The notes under the pieces were generated by a model, which saw only the letters and a program-made list of their open reading frames with translations, was not told the DNA's origin and did no database searches. 64,000 nt of DNA from Maricaulis maris MCS10 (GTDB lineage: Bacteria; Pseudomonadota; Alphaproteobacteria; Caulobacterales; Maricaulaceae). Both the position numbers and the translations under genes were made by a program. Shown here piece after piece: positions 45,506-51,704 of this stretch (the stretch's first letter is position 1; every line of letters begins with the position of its first letter). The stretch is taken from positions 434,001 to 498,000 of the forward strand of contig NC_008347.1 of NCBI RefSeq assembly GCF_000014745.1, written 5' to 3'.

Positions 45506-45552
45506 CATCAAGCTGTAGACGATTTGGAAACCACGAACACAATATGTTGTGT
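45506..45552 (+). promoter_or_regulatory. Paired NrdR boxes upstream of nrdB
   Basis: A near-perfect box ACACAATATGTTGTGT (45537-45552, 15/16) and a weaker one with core CAAGCTGTAG (45506-45521, about 8/16), again 31 bases apart. The strong box ends 63 bases before the nrdB ATG. Confidence 0.8.
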
Positions 45553-45615
45553 TCATCGCAATGATTCGGGCGCGCGCCATCCAGGCTGTCGGCGCCAAGC
45601 AGGAGAGCCAAAGAC

Positions 45616-46653
45616 ATGACCACCGAGACTGATGCGCTGCCGGGCCTCCTGACCACCAGTCACTCCTACAAGCCGTTCCGCTATCCGTGGGCCTATGACT
45701 TCTGGAAGAAGCAGCAACAGGTTCACTGGATGCCGGAAGAAGTGCCGCTGGGCGAGGATTGCAAGGATTGGGCGACCAAGCTCAATGATGGCGAGCGCAA
45801 TCTGCTGACCCAGATCTTCCGTTTCTTCACCCAGTCCGATGTCGAGGTGAATGACAATTACATGGAGCGTTACAGCCGTGTCTTCCGCCCGACCGAGGTG
45901 AAGATGATGCTGGCCTCCTTCTCCAACATGGAGACGATCCACATTGCCGCCTATGCGCTCCTTCTGGAGACGATCGGCATGCCGGACAGCGAGTTCTCGG
46001 CTTTCATGGAATACCAGGCCATGGCCGACAAGCATGACTACATGCAGCGTTTCGGCGTCGAGGATGAAGCCGACATCCTGCGCACCGTGGCCATGTTCGG
46101 CGCCTTCACCGAAGGCCTGCAGCTGTTCGCCTCCTTCGCCATGCTGATGAATTTCCCGCGCTTCAACAAGATGAAGGGCATGGGCCAGATCGTGACCTGG
46201 TCGATCCGCGATGAGAGCCTGCACTGTGAGGGCATGATCAAGCTCTTCCACGCCTTCGCCGAGGAGACCGGTGCCCTCACGCAGGAGGTCAAGGACGACA
46301 TCACCGAGTGCTGCCGCACCGTGGTCGGCCTGGAAGACAAGTTCATCGATCTGGCCTTCGAGGCCGGTGATGTCGAAGGCATGACGCCGGACGATATCAA
46401 GACCTATATCCGCTACATCGCCGACTGGCGCCTCGGCCAGCTTGGTTTGCCCAAGATCTACGGCGTCAAGGAACACCCGCTCCCCTGGCTGTCGGAAATC
46501 CTCAACGGCGTCGAGCACGCCAACTTCTTTGAAGCGAGAGCCACCGAATACTCCAAGGGCGCCACCAAGGGCGACTGGCACGGCGATGAAGGCGTGTGGG
46601 GCATGTTCGACAAGATGAAGACCGAGAAGACGCAGGAAGAACCGGCGGAGTAA
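45616..46653 (+). CDS. nrdB: Ribonucleoside-diphosphate reductase class Ia, beta subunit
   Basis: A 345-residue ferritin-like radical subunit. Metal ligands fall in FFTQSDVEVNDNY, METIHIAAYALLLE (with the likely radical Tyr in HIAAY, about residue 113) and CEGMIKLFHAF. The N-terminus PFRYPWAYDFWKKQQQVHW is typical of NrdB, with no ATP-cone fused here either. The Glu-rich tail (KTEKTQEEPAE) would dock into NrdA. Own NrdR-controlled promoter and own terminator, so alpha and beta are separate transcripts. Confidence 0.95.
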   Translation: MTTETDALPGLLTTSHSYKPFRYPWAYDFWKKQQQVHWMPEEVPLGEDCKDWATKLNDGERNLLTQIFRFFTQSDVEVNDNYMERYSRVFRPTEVKMMLASFSNMETIHIAAYALLLETIGMPDSEFSAFMEYQAMADKHDYMQRFGVEDEADILRTVAMFGAFTEGLQLFASFAMLMNFPRFNKMKGMGQIVTWSIRDESLHCEGMIKLFHAFAEETGALTQEVKDDITECCRTVVGLEDKFIDLAFEAGDVEGMTPDDIKTYIRYIADWRLGQLGLPKIYGVKEHPLPWLSEILNGVEHANFFEARATEYSKGATKGDWHGDEGVWGMFDKMKTEKTQEEPAE

Positions 46654-46680
46654 TTCGTCGCCATCCGGACCGTATCAGAG

Positions 46681-46709
46681 GGCCCTCGGCAGATGCCGGG
46701 GGCCTTTTT
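46681..46709 (+). terminator. Terminator after nrdB
   Basis: 10-bp stem GGCCCTCGGC / GCCGGGGGCC (one wobble), loop AGAT, then TTTTT. Confidence 0.9.
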
Positions 46710-46824
46710 GTTTTGGGGCTTGCGCGGGGCAGAGAACCATGATATTTCGAAGGAAGATTCTTCGCTGAGTTAGAAGATTCCTTGTGTGTGGACATCTTTG
46801 CTTGTATTTCTAGTTATATTCGGG

Positions 46825-46960
46825 CAAAAGAAAACGCCCCCAGCATGAGCTGAGGGCGTCTAATTCACCGGGGGAGTGCAATCCCCCAGAGATGGGCGCT
46901 AGCGCCCGAACCACCAAGCCCCACCCGGGAGATTGGAGGTAGATCGTGATTATCGTTGAT
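46825..46960 (-). ncRNA. Candidate structured small RNA ending in a Rho-independent terminator
   Basis: Read on the minus strand this gene-free stretch has, in order, the perfect palindrome GGGCGCTAGCGCCC (46907-46894), the hairpin GGGGGA-TTGCAC-TCCCCC (46887-46870), and a third hairpin ACGCCCTCAGC / GCTGGGGGCGT (46859-46834, loop TCAT) directly followed by TTTTCTTTTG. No minus-strand gene ends here, so the terminator needs another transcript. No known RNA family is recognised and the 5' end is uncertain. The AT-rich 46735-46825 just beyond is featureless. Confidence 0.4.
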
Positions 46961-47049
46961 ATAGCGCAATTCAGAAGAGCTTGAAAGGCGCTAGCGCGCC
47001 GATCGCTATCATCCCTAGTCGCACTTTATCTTCAAAAACGGAGTGGTTC

Positions 47050-47202
47050 ATGAAACCGCCAACCCGCAAACAATCTGGTAATCGCGTATCCACCATCGCA
47101 TCCAAGGCTCTGCAGGGGAAAAAGTTGACCGCGTCAGAAGTCAAATCGCTTGCAGGATCGGTTCTCTCTCAAGATGAAACCAAGGGCCGTCGTCCGAAAT
47201 AG
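47050..47202 (+). CDS. Small conserved-looking basic protein, unknown function
   Basis: 50 residues: MKPPTRKQSGNRVSTIASK, then a helical Lys/Ser/Ala-rich part with LTASEVKSLAGSVLSQDE. It resembles short alphaproteobacterial proteins of the form VSxxASKxL...AKSLAGSALSQ. GGAG lies about six bases before the ATG. The longer in-frame start at 46981 lacks this and overlaps the possible RNA promoter. No function is known. Confidence 0.6.
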   Translation: MKPPTRKQSGNRVSTIASKALQGKKLTASEVKSLAGSVLSQDETKGRRPK

Positions 47203-47203
47203 C

Positions 47204-47242
47204 GACGTCGTGGCCGCCAGAGCTATATCTGGCGGCCACGTC
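47204..47242 (+). terminator. Hairpin just after the 50-residue gene
   Basis: A 12-bp stem GTGGCCGCCAGA / TCTGGCGGCCAC with loop GCTATA (47210-47239) starts eight bases after the stop codon. No T-run follows, so termination would be Rho-assisted, or the hairpin protects the 3' end. Confidence 0.5.
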
Positions 47243-47265
47243 AGCTTCCGGCGCCACGCGCCCAC

Positions 47266-47399
47266 CCATACATAAACCTCTTGTCAGCCAGCGGGCCGTA
47301 TCCGGGTCTTCAGGTCAAGGGCGGCGCAGCCGCCGCTTCGCGGTTTCACCCTTGAGCTGAAGACCCGGATACGGCGAACTCCCGGCAAGTGATTTATGG
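47266..47399. repeat. Palindromic intergenic element, copy A
   Basis: A 134-base element. Terminal CCATA...CTTG and CAAG...TATGG flank a 26-base inverted repeat (47296-47321 with 47349-47374, one mismatch) and an inner GGCGGC-GCA-GCCGCC hairpin. Copy B lies inverted at 56004-56134. The arms differ between copies at paired positions, so pairing is kept. Confidence 0.8.
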
Positions 47400-47438
47400 C
47401 GCAGTCCGCGCCGTGAGCGCCTTCACCTCCACCATTTA

Positions 47439-47553
47439 CCCGTCATCCCACGGTGGCTGCGAAGCAGGCATCCGGGGGACCTTTGCTACCCCGTCAGATC
47501 GATGGTTGAGGTCCCCCGGATCGCGGCGATGCCGCGACCGTGGGATGACGGGG
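47439..47553. repeat. CCCGTCATCCC palindromic repeat element
   Basis: A 115-base palindromic element starting CCCGTCATCCCACGGT and ending ACCGTGGGATGACGGG, with inner arms ATCCGGGGGACC and GGTCCCCCGGAT. A half-copy lies near 47890-47932 (CGTCATCCCCCGGTGACTGC, then GCATCCGGGGGACC). Same GTCATCCC end motif as the element at 11523. Confidence 0.75.
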
Positions 47554-47689
47554 AGACAGGTTTGTGGGTAGAGGCCGGTCGCCGCTACGTGGTTGCCCCC
47601 CTGGTTAAAGACCCGGATGTGGCTGTTTCCGGGCAAACGGCTTCTGGCGGGGCATGGGCCCTGCGCCGCTTCCCAATCCTCACCCCACT

Positions 47690-47808
47690 ATTTTTCCCGG
47701 ACGCGCGTGAGCGCGATCCGGGACCAACGGGAGACTCATCGCTTGCCAGTCAGGCCGGTCGGTCCCGGCTCTGCGCCCCGCTTTTGCGGGGCTCCGGCCG
47801 GAAAAAAT
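47690..47808. repeat. ATTTTTCCCGG palindromic repeat, second copy
   Basis: A 119-base element with ATTTTTCCCGG at the left and CCGGAAAAAAT at the right, and inner GGGACC and GGTCCC complements. It is a relative of 11385-11484. Confidence 0.6.
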
Positions 47809-48024
47809 GTGTGTGCTGAGGAGGTTGTGAGCGTGTGGGGCGCAAAGACCGGGGCGCCTTGCGCCTCTGTCAAAACAAACCCCATACTTCCGTCATCCCC
47901 CGGTGACTGCGAAGCAGGCATCCGGGGGACCTCTACTCGCTTGCCGACGGGTGGTAGCGGGGCTGGCCCCAGCCCCCCGCTACTCCGCCTCAAGCCGGTC
48001 CAGGATCGGGCAATCGGGGCGGTC

Positions 48025-48195
48025 ATGAGCCTGGCCATCGTCAACGGGCTTTTGACCTCGATCGCCCTGGAAACCGTTATCCTGTCGCGCCAGATGGCGC
48101 TCGCAATGGCGTTCAGGACGGCCGTCGGCATGTCCTTCATTTCGATGATTGCCATGGAAGCGGTGATGAACGGGGTCGATGTCTGGCCGCCCTGA
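48025..48195 (+). pseudogene. Remnant of a polytopic membrane protein (possibly DUF4396-like C-terminus)
   Basis: A 56-residue frame from ATG 48025: hydrophobic with regular membrane-helix character (IALETVILSRQMALAMAF, then TAVGMSFISMIAMEAVMNGVD). The last part resembles the conserved end of DUF4396-type membrane proteins, which normally exceed 130 residues. Upstream in-frame sequence is repeat-derived, so the protein appears truncated by repeat accumulation. An intact tiny protein cannot be excluded. Confidence 0.35.
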
Positions 48196-48340
48196 ACAGG
48201 GCTTGTCACTGAAGCAGTCACTTTGAGGCGAACCATTTTCCCGCTTGACCTCCCGCGCAAATGACGGATTTCCTTCAAGGAACCCCATTGGCCGATCACC
48301 GGTCAGTTGGTCCGCCGGGTGCGCGGGGGAGAGCAGGGAC

Positions 48341-48814
48341 ATGGCACGAAAATTCAAGGCAGATATTCGTCGGGAGGCGAGCTGTGCTGCTTGCGGCACG
48401 GGTTATTACTATTTCCACGATGTCGAGGTGGACGAAATCGACAGCGAAAAATTCGATGAGAAAGTGCGCGCAGCGGTGGAGGTCGGTGTCGGCGTCGCCC
48501 CCTGTCCGTCCTGCGGCGAACTCAATCCCGAGATGAAGGCGGCGCATGGCAAGGCACTCCGCTCGCATCTGATCGGAATCGCCGTCTCGCTCGCCATTCT
48601 CGCTTTCGGCTGGATGATGCTGGAGGAGGGCCTCCTGCTCTACATTCTCCTGCCGGTGGGCGGGCTGTCGCTGCTCGGCTATCTCGGCATCACCATCGCC
48701 TGGGTGTTTGAACCCAAGACCAACCGCAAGCATTCCATTTTGCCCGGCCGCGAAGCCGAGGCGTCGGAGAAGGCCCGGACCCAGCTCGCGGCCTGGCAGG
48801 CTCGCACGCCCTGA
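48341..48814 (+). CDS. Zinc-ribbon membrane protein, unknown function
   Basis: 157 residues. An N-terminal zinc ribbon with two CxxC pairs (CAACG near residue 15 and CPSCG near 52) is followed by two membrane helices (about 72-90 and 96-118) and a charged tail. A cytosolic metal-binding module on a membrane anchor is suggested. No named family is recognised. CAGGGA lies a few bases before the ATG. Tail-to-tail with the AraC regulator gene. Confidence 0.8.
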   Translation: MARKFKADIRREASCAACGTGYYYFHDVEVDEIDSEKFDEKVRAAVEVGVGVAPCPSCGELNPEMKAAHGKALRSHLIGIAVSLAILAFGWMMLEEGLLLYILLPVGGLSLLGYLGITIAWVFEPKTNRKHSILPGREAEASEKARTQLAAWQARTP

Positions 48815-48928
48815 GCGTGAAGCCGGTAGCCGGGACGGCATCGCAAGCCTGACCCTTGCAGCCATCTTCCCTCGGAGATGGCGCAGCAGGCGGCCGGGGA
48901 CCCGGGCTGGCCTGCAACACGCACCGCC

Positions 48929-50131
48929 TCATCCCGGCCCGGCCACCTGGCTGGCGCGCCAGTCTCGTGGCGTCTGGCCGGTGGCGGCCTTGAAGGCGGT
49001 ATAGAAGGTCGAGCGGGCGTTGAAGCCGACATCCAGCGCGATGGTCAGCACGGTCTCTTCGCCGGCCAGGATGCGCGGCAGCGATGCCTCGATCCGGCAG
49101 CGATTGACGTAGTCGAAAAAGGTCGTGTCCAGGGTCTGGTTGAGGACTTGTGAGACCAGATTGGCCGGTACGGCGATGGCCTTGGCCAGCCTGGGCAGGG
49201 ACAGGTTGGGGTCGAGATAGAGTGCGTCCTTGGCCATGATTGCCTCGATCCGCGCCGCGATGCGGGCAGCGTGCTCCGGTTCAAGGGCGGATTTGCGGTA
49301 TTTCTCCGCCGGAAGGTCGTCGGTGGCGGTTGCGTCAGGCGGGCTCGCGACCGTGTCTTCGGCGACGGGTTCTGTCGCGGCCAGCCCCGGATGTTGCGAC
49401 AGGCCGCGAGTGGCGAGCATCGCCGTCAGCGCCATGATGAGCACAGAGCCGACGACCGGCGGGACCGCCAGGCTGGCGATCAGATTGTCCCAGACAAGCA
49501 GCGCCATCACCGCCAGCCAGACCGCGATGATGGCCAGGATCGTCAGGCGCAGCCAGATCAGTTCGCGACGTTCGGTATTGGAGAAGTGATCGTGCAATGC
49601 GTGGCGGTAGGCCTTCAGGCGCGCCAGGATGCGCCAGACATAAAAGGCTGACACGAAACTCCAGGCGATCACCAGCACGAAGACGGCCAGAACCGCCGTG
49701 GCGGCCCGGGCGCCACCTGGCAATTCCCCGGTGGTGAGGATGAAATCAACGCTCCCCGCCGGCAGCGTCCAGACCAGCATGGCGCTGGCCAGGGCCAGGC
49801 CCGGTCCGGTCAGATGCCAGGGAGAGATCGCCGACCTGTCGGTCCTGTCTGCTCGGGTCAGCGCCTGGACATAGCCCCAGAACAGCGGCGGCAAGGCGTA
49901 GAGTCCGACCAGCACCAGCCCGGCCATCGGCGTCACGCCCTCAGGCTGGATGGCGACGACCACCGGCCCGGCGGCGAGGCTCGCCAGCACGCCGAACAGT
50001 CCGGCGAGCCAGTGTCGCGGCAATGGGCTGGACTGGCCGGTCAACACGACCAGAAGGCAGAGCAAGGCCTGCCCGGTCGCGGCGGAAGCGAGAATGAGAG
50101 GCAGTGTGTCGGCGGCGGGCAGGGTCATCAC
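48929..50131 (-). CDS. AraC-family regulator with seven-helix membrane sensor domain
   Basis: 400 residues. Seven hydrophobic segments fill residues 8-250. After a Pro/Asp-rich linker, an AraC helix-turn-helix domain follows (about 300-395: LSLPRLAKAIAVPANLVSQVLN, then LTIALDVGFNARSTFYTAFKAATGQTPRDWR). The RSTFYTAFKAATGQTP stretch is the classic AraC second-helix signature. Membrane-tethered regulators of this design probably sense a small or lipophilic signal. It is divergent from the DUF2306-like pair 173 bases away, its likely target. Confidence 0.9.
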   Translation of the reverse strand: MMTLPAADTLPLILASAATGQALLCLLVVLTGQSSPLPRHWLAGLFGVLASLAAGPVVVAIQPEGVTPMAGLVLVGLYALPPLFWGYVQALTRADRTDRSAISPWHLTGPGLALASAMLVWTLPAGSVDFILTTGELPGGARAATAVLAVFVLVIAWSFVSAFYVWRILARLKAYRHALHDHFSNTERRELIWLRLTILAIIAVWLAVMALLVWDNLIASLAVPPVVGSVLIMALTAMLATRGLSQHPGLAATEPVAEDTVASPPDATATDDLPAEKYRKSALEPEHAARIAARIEAIMAKDALYLDPNLSLPRLAKAIAVPANLVSQVLNQTLDTTFFDYVNRCRIEASLPRILAGEETVLTIALDVGFNARSTFYTAFKAATGQTPRDWRASQVAGPG

Positions 50132-50304
50132 GGCATCGGCTTTCGCGGGTGTCGGCTGTTGGTTTTCGCCAGTTGGTTTTCACCTGTCCGGCCCAGCCGG
50201 CCCGGACATTTTGTGTCCGCGCCTGCAGGGCGGGGCGCCGGACAGGGCAATTCCGGCGATACGGGACCCTCGCTCTCTGACACAGCCAATATCGGGAATC
50301 CAGC

Positions 50305-50994
50305 ATGTTGCCTGAACTGCTCACACTGTTTCACGTCCTCTCCGGCACGCTGTGCGTCGGAGCCGGGGGGATCGCCTTCCTCGCTCCCAAGGGCAGGCCG
50401 GTGCACCGCGCCGCGGGCACGGTCTTCCTGGTCTCGATGCTGGCGACGGCCCTGTCCGGCGCCGTGATCGGCGTGCTGGAACCCGCGCGTCTGCTGATCA
50501 CCGCGTTTGCCGGCCTGCTGGCTGCCTATCTGGTTCTGACCGGCTGGCGCACGGCGCGCTGGCGGACCGGCCGACCCGGTGGCTTCGAGTGGGTCGCGCT
50601 GGTCGCCATCCTCGCCGGTACGGCCGGCCTGGCGACACTGGCCGTTCTGGCTTTGCAGACAGAGACCGGCCGCCTGCTCGGTTTTGCCGGCGAGGACTAT
50701 GCAATGCTGGCGATGATGTCGGCCCTGGGCGCGGTCGCCGACCTGACCCTTCTGATACGTGGCCCGCTATCGCCGCGTCACCGTATCGCGCGACATCTCT
50801 GGCGCATGGGTCTGGCCTTTTTCATTGCGGTCGGGTCCTTTTTCACCGGACCGGGCGCTCGCGTCTTTCCCGAGGCGTTGCGAGAGAGCGGATTGCTGTC
50901 CCTGCCCGAGGGGCTGACGGCCTTGCTGATCCTGCTGTTCCTGGTCCGGACCCTGTTCAAGCGGTCCCGCCGTGATCCAGGAGCGGCGTCATGA
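50305..50994 (+). CDS. Integral membrane protein (DUF2306-like), copy 1
   Basis: 229 residues with about seven hydrophobic segments. The start MLPELLTLFHVLSGTLCVGAGGIAFLAPKGRPVHRAAGTVF has the His pairs (FHVLSG, VHRAAG) and glycines of this family, repeated later as SPRHRIARHLWRMGLAFFIAVGSFFTGPG. The conserved His residues suggest a haem- or metal-related role, unproven. Its stop overlaps the start of copy 2 (ATGA). Confidence 0.8.
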   Translation: MLPELLTLFHVLSGTLCVGAGGIAFLAPKGRPVHRAAGTVFLVSMLATALSGAVIGVLEPARLLITAFAGLLAAYLVLTGWRTARWRTGRPGGFEWVALVAILAGTAGLATLAVLALQTETGRLLGFAGEDYAMLAMMSALGAVADLTLLIRGPLSPRHRIARHLWRMGLAFFIAVGSFFTGPGARVFPEALRESGLLSLPEGLTALLILLFLVRTLFKRSRRDPGAAS

Positions 50995-51704
50995 TCAGCA
51001 CCATCAGCAGCCTGCCGCTCATCGGACAGCTCCACTTCCTCGTCGGGGTGATCGGCCTCCTTGCCGGCGTCACGCCCTTTCTTGTCCGCAAGGGCGGGAC
51101 TTCGCATCGTCTGGCCGGGCGGGTGTTTGTCGTCTGCATGCTGCTGCTTTGCGCCAGTGGCCTGTATATGAGCCTGACCCGCTCAATCCTGTTCACCGCC
51201 TTCCTTGCCCTCTTGGCCGGGCATGCCGTGACGACCGGCTGGATGGCCGCGGCCCGGATCACCGGCCGGGCCGAGCAGCTCGCCGCTGGCGTGATTTCAC
51301 TCGTCGCCATGACAGCGGCCGGCTCCGGCCTGGTGGTCGCCAGCCTGCCCTCGGGCACATTGAACGATCTGCCGCCCGTGGCTTTTTACAGTCTTGGCGG
51401 TGTGGCGCTCTGGATTGCCGGCATTGATGTCCTGGCCCTGCGGCGCGGAGCTGCGAATGATCGCCAGCGCCTGACCCGGCATATCTGGCGCATGGGTTTT
51501 GCCCTCTTCATCGCCAGCTTCATCTTCTTTTTCGGCAATAATTCTGTGCTGCCGCCCGTCCTGCGCTCGCCGCTGGCGCTGCTGACGCCGGTCCTGAGCG
51601 TTATCGGTCTGACCCTGTATGCGAGTTTGCGCATGCGCCTCGGCCGCCGCCCTGCGTTTCCATCCGGGATGAAAACGCAGGGTCGGGGAGAGGGAGGCGG
51701 CTAG
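50991..51704 (+). CDS. Integral membrane protein (DUF2306-like), copy 2
   Basis: 237 residues, a paralogue of the preceding gene. It shares the HFLVGVIGLLAGVTPFLVRKGGTSHRLAGRVF opening (equivalent His and Lys-Gly positions) and the RLTRHIWRMGFALFIASFIFFFGN segment. Translationally coupled to copy 1, probably forming a heteromeric membrane complex regulated by the divergent AraC-type sensor. Overlaps the convergent lysC-lysA gene by four bases. Confidence 0.8.
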   Translation: MISTISSLPLIGQLHFLVGVIGLLAGVTPFLVRKGGTSHRLAGRVFVVCMLLLCASGLYMSLTRSILFTAFLALLAGHAVTTGWMAAARITGRAEQLAAGVISLVAMTAAGSGLVVASLPSGTLNDLPPVAFYSLGGVALWIAGIDVLALRRGAANDRQRLTRHIWRMGFALFIASFIFFFGNNSVLPPVLRSPLALLTPVLSVIGLTLYASLRMRLGRRPAFPSGMKTQGRGEGGG

